From contig NC_053142.1 of the NCBI RefSeq assembly GCF_016808335.1, forward strand, positions 44,001,674 to 44,065,673: a DNA stretch of 64,000 nucleotides, read 5' to 3'. The DNA comes from Panicum virgatum. Taxonomy: Eukaryota > Streptophyta > Magnoliopsida > Poales > Poaceae. This document shows positions 47,472-58,337 of the stretch, one piece after another (the first letter of the stretch is position 1; each line of letters starts with the position of its first letter). The notes under the pieces are model-generated. The model ran no database searches. It was not told where the DNA came from and saw only the letters and a list, made by a program, of their open reading frames with translations. The position numbers and the translations under genes are program-made.

Positions 47472-49126
47472 ATGGCAATGGAGTCGCCACTGAGACTCAC
47501 CGCGCTGCTCGCCCTGTCGCTTGCCCTGCTGCTCTACGCCGCGCGGCGGCGGCGGCGCCGGCACGAACCGGAAGTACCCGCCCGTGGCCGGCACCATCCT
47601 GCACCAGCTGCTCAACTACGAGCGCCTGATGGAATACCACACGGAGCACTCCCGCAGGCACCGCACCTTCCGCGTGCTCACCCCGGCCTGCAACAAAGGC
47701 TACACCGTCGACCCCGCCAACGTGGAGTATGTCCTCAAGGCCAACTTCGCCAACTACGCCAAGGGGGCGATGATGCACGACGTGATGGAGGACCTCCTCG
47801 GCGACGGCATCTTCAATGTGGACGGCGCCAAGTGGCGGCACCAGCGGAAGGTCGCCAGCCATGAGTTCTCCACCCGGGTGCTGCGCGACTACAGCAGCGC
47901 CGTGTTCCGGGACACGGCCGCCGAGCTCGCCGCCATCGTGGCCGCCGCCGCCGGGGAGGGGAAGGTGGACGTGCACGACCTGCTGATGCGGTCGACGCTG
48001 GAGTCCAGGTGCTGTACCGCTTCATCGACCCGTTGTGGAAGGCTAAGAGGCTCCTCAACGTCTTGTCGGAGGCGGACATGAAGCGCTCCGTCCGCACCAT
48101 TAATGATTTCGTGAGCTCAAAGACTTCACAGGATATATACTGTGTGCATGGAAGAAGCAGATGCAGCCATGCAGGTTCTGACAGGAAGATGTCTCTCTCC
48201 TGCAGGCCAATAAAGAGGACATCTTGATCTTGTCGAGGTTTCTGCTCGAGAGGGAGCGAGATCCCGGCTGCTTCGACAACAAGTACCTCCGGGACATCAT
48301 CCTCAACTTCGTGATCGCCGGTCGCGACACCACGGCGGGGACTCTGGCCTGGTTCTTCTACGTTCTCTGCAGGAACGAGGCCGTCCAGGACCGGATCGCG
48401 GAGGAGGTACGCGCCGCCACCACGGGCGGCGACCGCGACGTCGGCGCCCAGGAGCTCGCCGCGAGCCTGACGGAGGACGCCATCAGCAAGATGCAGTGCC
48501 TGCACGCGACGCTGACGGAGACCCTCCGGCTCTACCCCGCCATACCCGTCGTAAGTTGGCACTGCCCAGCCGAAACTATTACTAGACACGGCTGTTGGGT
48601 GATGGATTTCAATTCGTTGGTGGCTACTGAGTGCTGCTGCTGCAGGATGCCAAGTGCTGCTTGTCGGACGACACGTTGCCGGACGGGTACGCTGTGAAGA
48701 AAGGGGACATGGTGAACTACCAGCCGTACGCCATGGGCAGGATGGAGTTTCTGTGGGGCGCGGACGCCGAGGAGTTCAGGCCGGAGAGGTGGCTCGACGA
48801 CGATGGCGTCTTCGTCCCGGAGAGCCCCTTCAAGTTCACGGCCTTCCAGGTGCGTGTTTTGACACCATTTCGCTATATGAGCTACTGGGAACAAACTCAA
48901 GTTACATGTTTGCCGGCTGGTTCAATCGCTCAATGTACTGCAGGCAGGGCCTCGCATCTGCTTGGGAAAGGAATTCGCGTACAGGCAGATGAAAATCTTC
49001 GCGGCCGTGCTTCTCTACCTCTTCAGATTTGAGATGTGGGATGGCAAAGCCACCGTGAGGTACCGGCCTATGCTCACGCTCAAAATGGACGGGCCGCTCT
49101 ACGTTCGTGCTTCGCCCCGGCGATGA
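47472..49126 (+). pseudogene. CYP704-type cytochrome P450, copy 1, broken
   Basis: The ATG at 47472 opens an N-terminal anchor (MAMESPLRLTALLALSLALL, then Arg-rich). CYP704 enzymes of the CYP86 clan are ER-bound fatty-acid omega-hydroxylases. A 1 bp shift in the CGG run near 47550 separates the anchor from the RKYPPVAG core. Exons end or start at 48110/48206, 48550/48646 and 48849/48944, with GT-AG borders matching copy 2. Seen motifs: AGRDTTAGT (I helix), ETLR, RPERW and AGPRICLGKEF (heme cysteine). Compared with copy 2 it lacks 97 nt near 48009 (frameshift) and 57 nt before the first intron (in-frame), and has six extra bases after KEDIL. The stop is at 49124-49126. Confidence 0.88.
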
Positions 49127-49237
49127 GGTGGGCGTCGTGCCTCGTACCAGAAGTTCAACCTCTGCGGCGCTCTTTACCATGTAATGGAAGAAGTGCTGCT
49201 TCTGCCCACGTGAGAGGCATGGATTAGTTATTAAATA

Positions 49238-49377
49238 CTCCATCCGTTCCAAATTATATGTTGTTTGAATTTTTAACTTCAAGTTTGAGCACTCATTTAT
49301 TCAATTTTTTTAATAAGACGAGTGGTAAAAGTTGAGGTCAAAAAAGTTAAACGACCTATAATTTGGAATGAAGGGAG
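49238..49377. mobile_element. Stowaway-type MITE
   Basis: CTCCATCCGTTCCAAATTA and its inverted counterpart TAATTTGGAATGAAGGGAG are flanked by TA on both sides (49236-49237 and 49378-49379), in the 3' flank of P450 copy 1. Confidence 0.85.
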
Positions 49378-49709
49378 TAGTACATAGCTAATTACAAGCT
49401 TCGTCTTTAAAGGGATTTAAGTTTATCCTAGGTTTGATCAAAATTTATAGAAAAAGAAAAATAACATTTATAATATCAAATAAATGTGACTAGAACCATT
49501 ATGAAACCTATTTATAGTCTACTATTTTGATATGATAGGTGTTAATACTCTTGTACAAACATGACGAACCCAAGCTTTTAAATTTTAATTTCTATTTTTC
49601 CCTTTTTGCTCTCTTTTTGTTTAAGCTTATTTTGTTTTGCATAGTCATACCACTTACCATCATTACACTTGCCAAAATTTTGATCTCTATGAAAATTTTC
49701 CTTCCTAGA
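49378..49709. other. unassigned AT-rich interval
   Basis: No coding sequence or repeat boundary was recognised. Confidence 0.3.
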
Positions 49710-49883
49710 CACTCCTTTCGTTTCAAATTAGCTTGATCTTTTGAACCTAAGTTTGACCACTCATCTTATTCAAACATTTATGCAAAATATAACTTTTTTT
49801 TGTTGTGGCTTAATTTATTAATGAAAGTTCTTCAATAATTTAGGTTTAACTATGTTTGCACAAATTTGGAATGGAGAGAATAT
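49710..49883. mobile_element. degenerate Stowaway-like MITE
   Basis: CACTCCTTTCGTTTCAAATTA at the left and AAATTTGGAATGGAGAGAATA at the right are imperfect inverted repeats of the Stowaway type. The TA duplications are not clear. Confidence 0.5.
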
Positions 49884-50149
49884 CTAACAAAGCTTCTTTG
49901 GGATTGCTATCGCTTGATTCTCTCTTTTGGAATCTTATTCGAATAAGTTTGGTACACAAATTAGTTGATTGAGTTGTTTTGAACAAGTTTATGAACAGTA
50001 ACCTTGTGAAAATTATGCTGAAAAGTTATCACGCAGACGTATGGACGTGGTCCTAATAGATTGGCTGAGGAATTATGCGTACAAATTGTGTGATAGCATG
50101 AACCTATTCTCACAAATATTTTCGGACAAAATGTCATGAAGATTATTTA
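49884..50149. other. unassigned interval
   Basis: No feature recognised. Confidence 0.3.
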
Positions 50150-50277
50150 CCCTGTTTGGATGGCTGATCTGCTGGGCTGGTGGCTGATCCGTTGGGTAGT
50201 GGCTGATCTTGCAGACCCTGTGCTCTCGGCCGCATTCGCTCACGTAACAGTGCTATCAGTCAGCCAACCAAACAAGG
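50150..50277. mobile_element. short MITE with CCTGTTTGG ends
   Basis: CCCTGTTTGGATGGCTGAT at the left faces ATCAGTCAGCCAACCAAACAAGG at the right. This end type is common in small hAT-like grass MITEs. The TSD is not resolved. Confidence 0.6.
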
Positions 50278-50341
50278 CAGTTATGAGTAGATATTTGACA
50301 AAGTTATACACAAAACGTAGTGGAATTAAACTTATAATATA

Positions 50342-50365
50342 TCTATACTATAAAAGTTGAAACAA
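50342..50365 (+). other. Helitron-like 5' terminus without a matching 3' end
   Basis: TCTATACTATAAAAGTTGAAAC, preceded by A, is a textbook plant Helitron start. No GC hairpin plus CTAG was found before P450 copy 2, so the 3' end is lost, diverged or beyond. Confidence 0.5.
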
Positions 50366-50907
50366 TTGAAACTTTTTCTAACCAATATTAGGCCCACCGT
50401 ATCCCTCACGGAGGTCCCACTTGACAGTCTGAAGGTTTGACGAAAGAGGGTGTAGACTCACCAAATTGATAGAAGGAAAATGTTTCTACCCAAAAGCTAT
50501 AACTTTTTTCACCAAGCCTTCTACATACCCACATCGCAACCCAACCCTCTGGATGCACTTTGCCGCCCATAGTTAAGGGAGTTAATTGGTCCATCTAATA
50601 TTACTCTCCTTTTATTTGCACGTTCGGGGACTTTTTTGTTTTTTTGGAATGCTAAAAGAAAGAGTCGCCCAGATTGTTTGGAAGGCAACCACCGCATAAT
50701 ACTTTCCTTTTGCACGTTCAGTGATTGTTTGTTTTGGAAAGGGTCGTTCAGATTATTTGGAAGGCACACCAAATACTTTTCTTTTGCACGTTTAGTGATT
50801 GTTTGTTTTGGAAGGAAAAGAGAAAGGGTCACCCAGAATTTCTGTAAGGTCTTTGCAGACAGACGCCCCCATTGCACATTTGCTTGATTATCGATCACCA
50901 CCGGCGT

Positions 50908-51310
50908 CCCTGTCCGCTGAGAAGGTGCCCTAGAGGTGGGAGGCTTCGCTGGTCGGCGCGTGGCCCTGGTCGTCGCCATCGGCATCCGTGTCCGCCGGGA
51001 AGGTGCCCTAGAGGTTCGAGGCTTCATTGGTCTGCACCATTGGCGGCCCTGGTCGGCGCCATCCGGGTGGCCTGTCCGCCGAGAAGGGACCCCTAGAGGT
51101 GCGAGATTCGATTCTTTTCTACGTTACAATGTTTCATTGGTGGTCATTTCACCCTCGCATTCTACCTCCATTCACCAGAATGCTGGTCAGCCCGCCCACG
51201 TTGGTGATCAAATACCGATCTCTTTGTTGAAACTGCTTGAGGCTTCGCTGGTCGTCAGCACCGGCGCTATTGTCCGCCGAGATGGCTGCCCTAGAGGTGC
51301 GAGATTTGAA
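50908..51310 (+). repeat. GTCCGCCGAGAAGG-CCCTAGAGGT repeats
   Basis: A unit of about 85 bp (GTCCGC(C/T)G(A/G)GAAGG-GCCCTAGAGGT, then a GGTCG-CATCGG stretch) occurs near 50908, 50991 and 51080, with a fourth copy near 51270. Between copies 3 and 4 a segment with CACCTCCATTCACCAG is itself repeated (51160 and 51345). Confidence 0.65.
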
Positions 51311-52060
51311 TATGTTCATTTGTTGTCGTTACACCACGGCGCGCCACCTCCGTTCACCAGGGCACTGATCAGCCCATTCATGTTGCTAATAAAATATCGA
51401 TCAAGGTATTTTAGATGTTTGTGTTATTATTATGGGAAATTTGTATCCAACACACTCTGAAAGAGTGGTTTTGTGTGAATCACACCGTGAAAGCTTATAT
51501 TGTCTCCAGCACATCATGAATTTGCAATTTTGTCTCCAACACACCATGACGAGTATAATAATCATTTTTAGCCAAGCGAAGGTATAAAAGACAATTTTGC
51601 CCTTGGGCCCACTTGTCATCTTCTTTCCCCCTCCGGCAGGTCACTGCCGGCGCTCCCCCTCGCCTGCTCCAGCGCGTCGACCGCCGCCTCTCCCCGTCCA
51701 TGCCAGCTGATAAAAAAGCCGAGTTGAATGCTAAGAGGTAGAAAAGTTACCAACACAAAACGATCGAGAGTGAAGCTGCTCGAAATAATTAAGAAAATCT
51801 CAGTATATTTTTTAAAAAATCTTTCCCAACAAACGGTTTGTCAATCTGGTAACTCAAAATGCATGAACCATATACAATTGTTGCTTCTGTGACCAACAAA
51901 ACAAATACTTCCAATGACGTTGTACAGAAGGACACTTCTGAGATCAATGCGGAACTATGGATGATTTTGGTGACACGTGGTTGCATCGCATTGATTCTTT
52001 CCATGTTAATAATGAAATGCATATGGTAATATTTTTACCCTTTTTACAAACCAGTTACTC
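51311..52060. other. unassigned interval upstream of P450 copy 2
   Basis: It contains a duplicated TTTTGTCTCCAACACACCATGA-like block near 51500-51550. No P450 anchor exon can be found here. The junction with P450 homology is at about 52061. Confidence 0.4.
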
Positions 52061-53828
52061 TCCCGCGGCGATAACCGGAAGTATCCGCCGGTGGCCGGCA
52101 CCGTGCTCCACCAGCTGCTCAACTTCGGCCGCCTGGTGGAGTACCAAACCGAACTCTCCCGCAGGTACCGCACCTTCCGCATGCTCACCCCGACCTGCAA
52201 CTACGTCTACACCGTCGAGCCTGCCAACGTGGAGTACATCCTCAAGACTAACTTCGCCAACTACGGCAAGGGGAGCACCCTGCACGACCTCGCCGAGGAC
52301 TTCCTCGGCGACGGCATCTTCAACGTGGACGGCGCCAAGTGGCGGCACCAGCGGAAGGTCGCCAGCCACGAGTTCTCTACGCGGGTGCTGCGCGACTACA
52401 GCAGCGCCGTGTTCCGCGACACCGCCGCGGAGCTCGCGGGCATCGTGGCCGCCGCGGCGCGGGGCGCCGGGGAGAGGCTGGACATTTCGGACCTGCTGAT
52501 GCGCTCGACGCTGGACTCCATCTTCAAGGTCGGGTTCGGGGTCAGCCTGGGCGTGCTGTCCGGATCCAGCCAAGAGGGCGCGGCGTTCGCCAGGGCGTTC
52601 GACGACGCCAGCGAGCAGGTGCTTCGCCGCTTCTTGGACCCGTTCTGGAAGGCCAAGAGGCTCCTCAACCTCTCGTCGGAAGCGGCCATGAAGCGCTCGC
52701 TCCGCACGATCAATGACTTTGTCTACGCCGTCATCGACAGGAAGATCGAGCAGATGGGAAGAGACCGGCAAGAATTTGTGAGCTCCGTGCAGCCTTGCCA
52801 TGCTGGATCGCGCGCGCGCTCCTGCGATTTTCTGACACGGTGATGTTTCTCTCCGGCAGGCCAAGAAAGAGGACATCTTGTCGAGGTTCCTGCTCGAGAG
52901 GGAGCGAGACCCCGGATGCTTCGACAACAAGTACCTCCGGGACATCATCCTCAACTTCGTGATCGCCGGCCGCGACAGCACGGCCGGGACTCTGGTCTGG
53001 TTCCTCTACGTGCTCTGCAGTAACGAGGCCGTCCAGGACCGGATAGCGGAGGAGGTACGCGCCGCCGCCACGGGCGACCGCGACGTCGGCGCCCAGGAGC
53101 TCGCCGCGAGCCTGACCGAGGACGCCATCGGCAAGATGCACTACCTGCACGCCGCGCTGACGGAGACCCTCCGGCTCTACCCCGCCGTGCCCGTCGTGAG
53201 TCGATCCTGATGAACTCGGCAACTTCCTGGATAGCAGGTTTCACACCTCACGGTCACGGCAAGGACTCCTCGATTGCGCGATGATTTCGTTGCGGGGCTG
53301 CTCCCGTTGCAGGATGTGAAGTGCTGCTTCTTGGACGACACGTTGCCGGACGGCTACGCTGTCAACGAAGGGGACATGGTGCACTACCAGCCGTTCCCCA
53401 TGGGCAGGATGGAGTTCCTGTGGAGCGCGGACGCCGAGGAGTTCAGGCCGGAGAGGTGGCTCGACGGCGACGGCGGTGTCTTCGTCCCCGAGAGCTCCTT
53501 CAAATTCACGGCTTTCCAGGTGATCTTGTCCTTTCCAACTACGACCATCTGCAGTGTCCTTGACCAACCATAACCATATCATCAATCAGATGAGCATGTT
53601 CACATGGTTAACCTGTTGTCTGTTGCGCTTGCGCAGGCGGGGCCTCGCGTGTGTCTGGGAAAGGAGTTCGCGTACAGGCAGATGAAGGTCTTCGCGGCTG
53701 TGCTTCTCTACCTCTTCAGATTTGAGATGTGGGATGCCAACGCCACCGTGGGTTACCGGGCTATGCTCACTCTCAAAATGGACCGCCCGCTGTACGTCCG
53801 CGCGTCGCTCCGGCGATCATGCGCCTGA
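52061..53828 (+). pseudogene. CYP704-type cytochrome P450, copy 2, N-terminus missing
   Basis: Homology starts abruptly at RKYPPVAG (about 52076). The frame is open back to 52016 but has no ATG and no hydrophobic anchor, both present in copy 1. Four exons follow with clean GT-AG introns: about 52061-52777, 52860-53195, 53313-53519 and 53637-53828. Motifs seen: the WRHQRK C helix, AGRDSTAGT, ETLR, RPERW, and AGPRVCLGKEF, which provides the heme cysteine. No stop or frameshift occurs inside. The family acts as ER-anchored fatty-acid hydroxylases. Without an anchor or start this is most likely a 5'-truncated duplicate; a start from an unrecognised upstream exon cannot be excluded. Confidence 0.85.
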
Positions 53829-54340
53829 TGCAAAGAGAAAGAGGTCAGGCACATTTGTGACTCTGAGTAGGTACCCTTCCTCTTTACGTTGAAAAGCAGG
53901 ATGCCATATTTTCGCTTCTCTATGACATCAATAACGTGGACCTCATTACATATATACGTATTGAATTATTCATGAGAAGTTTAGCAAGCTGATCTACGCA
54001 AATAAAATTATCGGAATTAATTGTTGTCTGTACGATCCGTGGTGCTCAGTGGGGAAAAAGGTCTCAAATGTGAGCATTTCTTCCTTTTCGGTTATGATAT
54101 TTTTAGAGAGAAGGGAGCGATCCCCTCGTTTTGTTCCAAAGGAGCAAAACGTGGTGCTCAACGATATGTCGTTATCCTTTACCAACCAAAAATGTGTTCC
54201 ATCGCTACATAAAAGGATTCTTACTCCTCTCGGTAGTCTGGCAGCCGGCGAACCAATAGGTAGAGCAACCACACTCCTTTGTTCACGACTAAATAACAGA
54301 GGCTTTGTTCACGATTAAAATTAAACTTTCTCGTGAGCGA
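53829..54340. other. 3' flank of P450 copy 2
   Basis: No recognised feature. A stretch at 54040-54250 has overlapping frames on both strands, without motifs. Confidence 0.3.
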
Positions 54341-54540
54341 AAAGGGCTTGTAGTTTAGTAGTTATAGGAGCTTCACTAGCTCATCAGGTTCTGAATTCGG
54401 CTCTATGAGAGCAAATATTTTAGAATTTAACGGTGTTATGCTTTAAGTAGTGTCATCTTAGTCATCGATGATATTCATAGGAGAAGAATTTGTGTACATG
54501 TATTCATACACACCCTAAATAGTTACGAAGGTGTGAGCTT
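54341..54540 (+). mobile_element. tRNA-derived SINE, Au-like
   Basis: GGGCTTGTAGTTTAGTAGTTA (A-box region) and GGTTCTGAATTCGGCTC (B-box region) are spaced as in tRNA-derived promoters. The tail ATTCATAGGAGAAGAATTTGTG resembles the 3' part of grass Au-type SINEs. Such SINEs are transcribed by RNA polymerase III and moved by LINE machinery. The ends are approximate. Confidence 0.65.
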
Positions 54541-54888
54541 CACTATGATCCAAATTAGTTGAGCATTGTTTTTGCTTTAAGTTATTTTGGTCAAGTTAAA
54601 TATAAAAAACAACAGTACTTAGATATACAACCTTGACTCAGAAATATATAATATATAAGTTTATAAAATTATATTATATATATATATACAACATAGACCT
54701 GCGGGAGGTAAGACAACACTCAGACATTATATTCAAGAAGAAGATTTTCTCCCACAAAATCGAGAAAATCCCTAGACCCTTACCCCACCCATACACGACG
54801 GTGTTGGGTCCTTGGATCAATACAACAGGATATGGAATGAAGAACAAGGAAAGCTAAACGTAAATGCTAAGTAATTATGTATTAATTA
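54541..54888. other. unassigned AT-rich interval
   Basis: No feature recognised apart from an AT-rich run near 54640-54690. Confidence 0.3.
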
Positions 54889-56163
54889 AGGTTCTGTTTG
54901 GTTTCTATAAGTCAGGTGATTAAAAATCAGTGACTTATAAGTCGTGCCTGTTTGGCTGTAGTCAGTGGCAGACCTAGGATTGGAACTTAGGGTATGCCAT
55001 ATCAAAATTTCAATATACAATTCTGTATTCGATACAATCTAGATAAAATTCGGTGCACAATAAAAAAATTCAATTACGTTCAATACTTGCATAAGTTACA
55101 ATAACAATAGTAGACACAAATTAAAGGTGTGTTTGGTTGAGTTGTGACTTTTGAAAAAGCTGTTGTGAGCTGTGGGCTGTGGAAAAACAGCAGTGAGAAA
55201 AGTAGAAGATCATTTGGTTGGACAACTGTGGTTTTTAAGAAAACTGTTAAGAGAACCCACATATCATCCACAACCATCCTCACTCAACTCTCTCCCTCTC
55301 TCTCACAACACCGCTCGTTAGCCCCTTCTTCTTCCTCTCGCTAGCCAAGGCACGGAGGGAAGCCAGGGTCCATAGTGGAGCGGCGCCCGCGCCAAGGTGG
55401 CAAGGCCTCCTGCCCAGTAGCCGCCCTCGACGCCCCCGACAATGAGGGCAGGGCCGCGCGCCGACCAGAGCAGGGCCACGCAACCACCGGACAAGGCTCA
55501 TGGCGCGCTGGCGGGAGGGGAGGCGATGGGCGCCGGCGAGGAAGTCGTGAGAGGGAAGAGAGAGCAAGGTAAAAAAAACACGAATCGGTATCTACATAAT
55601 CAATGGCAGGTGGGTAATTTGTATGCCCAAAAACCAATAAAAATAGGAAGAAGATGCTTCTGGATCTGTGCTAGTAAAAAGCTGACTTTAGAAAAAAAAT
55701 ATTGCCACCGGTTGAAACAAGACTAATTTTGGAAAATTGTAAACCATATCATAAACCTTATGCCTCCGACAAGATTCGTAAGACCTTTGAAGCTGTCCTC
55801 ATATCTAGTGTCATTAATATAATTGTCAAATTGGGATTCAAATTTTATCAATCAAAGAAGTCATTAGGATAGAGGAGTGTTGGCTTAGGGTATGCCACCC
55901 TCTAGGTCCGCCAGTGGTTATAGTTACTTATAAGCTCATTAAAAATTCTGCTTTACCCCACATCCTCTCCTTCTCTTATGGCTTTAAGTTTGGGTTCCAC
56001 GCGAAAAAGAGGGAAAAGGGGTGACTTATAAGCTTTAAGATGGGGTATACCAACTTTTGGTTTCTCATGACTTAATAAGTTAGTACTGTTTGACAAAATA
56101 AGTCATTTATTTTACTTTACAGCTTATAAGTAGGTGATTTAAGATAAACCAAATAGGATCTAA
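54889..56163. mobile_element. MITE with GTTCTGTTTGGTTT ends, interrupted
   Basis: The left arm GGTTCTGTTTGGTTTCTATAAGTCA (54890-54954) and right arm TTTAAGATAAACCAAATAGGATCT (ending about 56161) are inverted and both carry ACTTATAAGT-type blocks. The arms are separated by the element at 54963-55916. Confidence 0.6.
54963..55916. mobile_element. hAT-like non-autonomous element with CAGTGGC ends
   Basis: CAGTGGCAGACCTAG at the left and CTAGGTCCGCCAGTG at the right are near-perfect inverted ends, each next to an AGGGTATGCC block. Flanks GCTGTAGT and GTTATAGT (54955-54962 and 55917-55924) match at 6 of 8 positions, as for a decayed 8 bp hAT duplication. A GC-rich segment at 55330-55570 and a GTGTGTTTGGTTGAG-type MITE end near 55126 lie inside. 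No transposase is present. Confidence 0.6.
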
Positions 56164-56263
56164 GATTTGACTACAAAGGTCGAGATCCCAGCTATTTTAT
56201 AGCCTTGGGGACAAGCTTGATTACAACATTTACCCATTACAGTTATAATAACTCATACTCTAT

Positions 56264-57702
56264 CTTCTATACACCCTGGAAACGGAGGCTTCGGAGTGCT
56301 CCTGGAGTGCTTCGTTCCACTCACGGATCGACACGTGCACGGGAGGAGAAGACCGACGCAGGCCATCGATTCCCAGGCCCCGCGCTCCTGTGGGGCCTAC
56401 TGGGGGCCGCTTGGCTCTCCTCCACGGCCCGCTCGGCCACTCGCCTGCCGCGCCCCGCGAGGGCCTCCGCCGCGCCGCCGTTGCCAAGCTCGAGGCCGCG
56501 CCGCCGTCCGCCCTTGCTCTGCATGCTCGCCGGCCGGCTGCCCTTGCTCCGCCGCGCGTTGGCCGCCCGAGGCCCGCCGACACGCCCGCTCCTCTCGGGC
56601 GCGGCCGCTCGCGCGCCGCGCCGCGCCGTCCGCCCACGTGCGGGCTGCCTGGCCGGTCCCGCCGCGCCGCGCGCAGACTCAGTCTCGCCTCCGCGCCGCA
56701 CAGCTCCGCGGCTCCGGGGAGTGAGGAGGGGAGGGGCGCCACGAGGAGCCGATGCCGCGCGGGCCGTTCGCAGCACCGCTCCACCCTGTGCTCGTGCCGC
56801 CGCCGCCAGATCTTGTGCTTGAGCCGCCGCCGCCGAATAGAGAGGCCTCGCCGCCGAACAGAGATGCCCCGGTGAGGGACGAGGAGGGATCCAGCCCGCT
56901 GCCACCAGCTCCGCGCGCCATGGCTCAGGATCTTCCGAGGCCGGTCCTGCGCGCACAGGATCCGGGGAGGTGGAACGCCGGGGAGGGGAGGAAAGCCGGG
57001 GAGGGAGGACAGCGGACGGGGCAGGCGAGCCTCCGGGTAGGAGGGGCGCAGAGAGAGCCGTCGGGGAGGAGGAGAAGCAGGAGGGGGAGGCCGGGCCGCT
57101 CGCCGGCGGAGGGGAGCCAGGGGAGGGGGTCGCGCTCCGGCGAGGGGGGCTTGGAGGGCCGCCGCCAGCCTGGGGGCTTGGAGTGGCCGCCGCCCTGGGG
57201 AGAGAAAGGGGCGGAGGGAGAGAGAGGGTGGAGTCGACGGGGTAGTGGGGGTGGGTGGGGTAAAAAATTATATAGTGTATGACATGTGGGTCCGTGAGCT
57301 GGTAGCTGAGATAAAGGATGAGATATAGAGTATGGATGAGTGCAGGTAGCCCTGGGAATGGGTCGTGATCCTGCCCAAACCCCAATCCAGCCCTATTTAA
57401 TTAAATAGTTGGCCCGATTCTTATCCAGCCCTTCAAATAATTAGTTTTATTCTATCCAATCCCATCCTTTAAGTAATATCATCCTAGCCCAGCTCTGATT
57501 CTTTTGGTCCATACGCAACAATCAGTCCATTAGTCCATTACCACGCTCTCTAATGTACCTCTCTTTCTGCTCTATACACATATGTAACCATCAACATATC
57601 AATCATTTTCTCCACATTTCCAAATGGGCACGGCGTAGCGCGCGGTTGACCTATTTTCTCCACATTTCCAAATGGGCGCGGCGTAGCGCGCGGTTGACCT
57701 AG
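56264..57702 (+). mobile_element. non-autonomous Helitron sharing its 5' end with the RepHel Helitron
   Basis: It begins A|TCTTCTATACACCCTGGA and ends GCGCGGCGTAGCGCGCGGTTGACCTAG|T, with a GC-rich hairpin-forming segment before CTAG. The first ~110 bp match 3691-3800 in block order (CTATACACCCTGGA, CGACACGTGCACGGGAGG, GATTCCCAGGCCCCG). The interior at 56390-57240 is strongly GC-rich and may hold captured exon pieces. Frames on both strands are open there, but none has a recognisable domain. Confidence 0.65.
57605..57702 (+). repeat. duplicated Helitron 3' terminus
   Basis: A 48 bp unit (ATTTTCTCCACATTTCC...GCGCGGTTGACCTA) occurs twice in tandem, at 57605 and 57653. Only the second copy is followed by G to make CTAG; the first reads CTAT. 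Confidence 0.8.
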
Positions 57703-58254
57703 TTTGTCTACGACTGCGCTAGCCGGGCACTGAGTCTATTGCGAGTTTGTGGTGTTGACCCGTGGGCCCAGCATTTTTCTGAGGGTCACATTCGCCGTGT
57801 GGGTGTCCAACCCCCTTGGCATCCTGTTCGTCGGCTAGGGACACATGCTCCCTTCTTAGAGCAGCCACGGACGGCCTTCGCTTGTCACCTCGCCTTGGCT
57901 TTCATTGGGTGTCTTCGCTTGGTGGCCGATCTCCAATGGGCAGTACCGTAACTTATGTGAGAGACTAGACTGACCTTAGATCTCACTCTGTTTGCTGTGC
58001 TGTGACTGGTAGTTGGTACTGATTTGTTGTGAGAGAAAAATACTGATAGTTGGCTGGTGCTGATTTGATATGAGAGAAAAATACTATTGGCTGGTTGCAG
58101 CGAACAGAAGGTCTCTGTGCTTTGATATAGAACGGTGAGGAGATTTTCTCAACAGGCATATGAATGCAAGCCTCCATCCGACAAATTCACCCGATAGGGT
58201 ACGAACCCTGGCTGGCACAATGCCAAATGCACATCCAGACCATCCTAAAATCTA
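57703..58254. other. interval between the Helitron and the MULE
   Basis: Two copies of a ~45 bp TGATTTG(T/A)(T/A)(G/A)TGAGAGAAAAATACT unit at 58018-58090 are typical of small grass MITEs. No gene recognised. Confidence 0.4.
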
Positions 58255-58337
58255 GGTCTTTTTTCATTTTTATATTTAAAAAAATTAAAATTTCAAAAAT
58301 ATATGGCCGTTCGAAGAAATTTCAAAAATAGGCACCT

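Noticed and set aside
54040..54250. Organelle-derived fragment downstream of P450 copy 2
   Set aside because: The frames looked more conserved than the flanks, but I could not match them to any plastid or mitochondrial gene I know.
56205..57385. Long overlapping frames (up to 354 codons) in the Helitron at 56264
   Set aside because: Proline/arginine/alanine-rich translations on both strands with no recognisable domain. Captured exons are possible but cannot be shown from the sequence.
58185..58225. tRNA-like GGGTACGAACCCTGGC
   Set aside because: Only a B-box-like palindrome; the surrounding bases do not form acceptor or anticodon stems.
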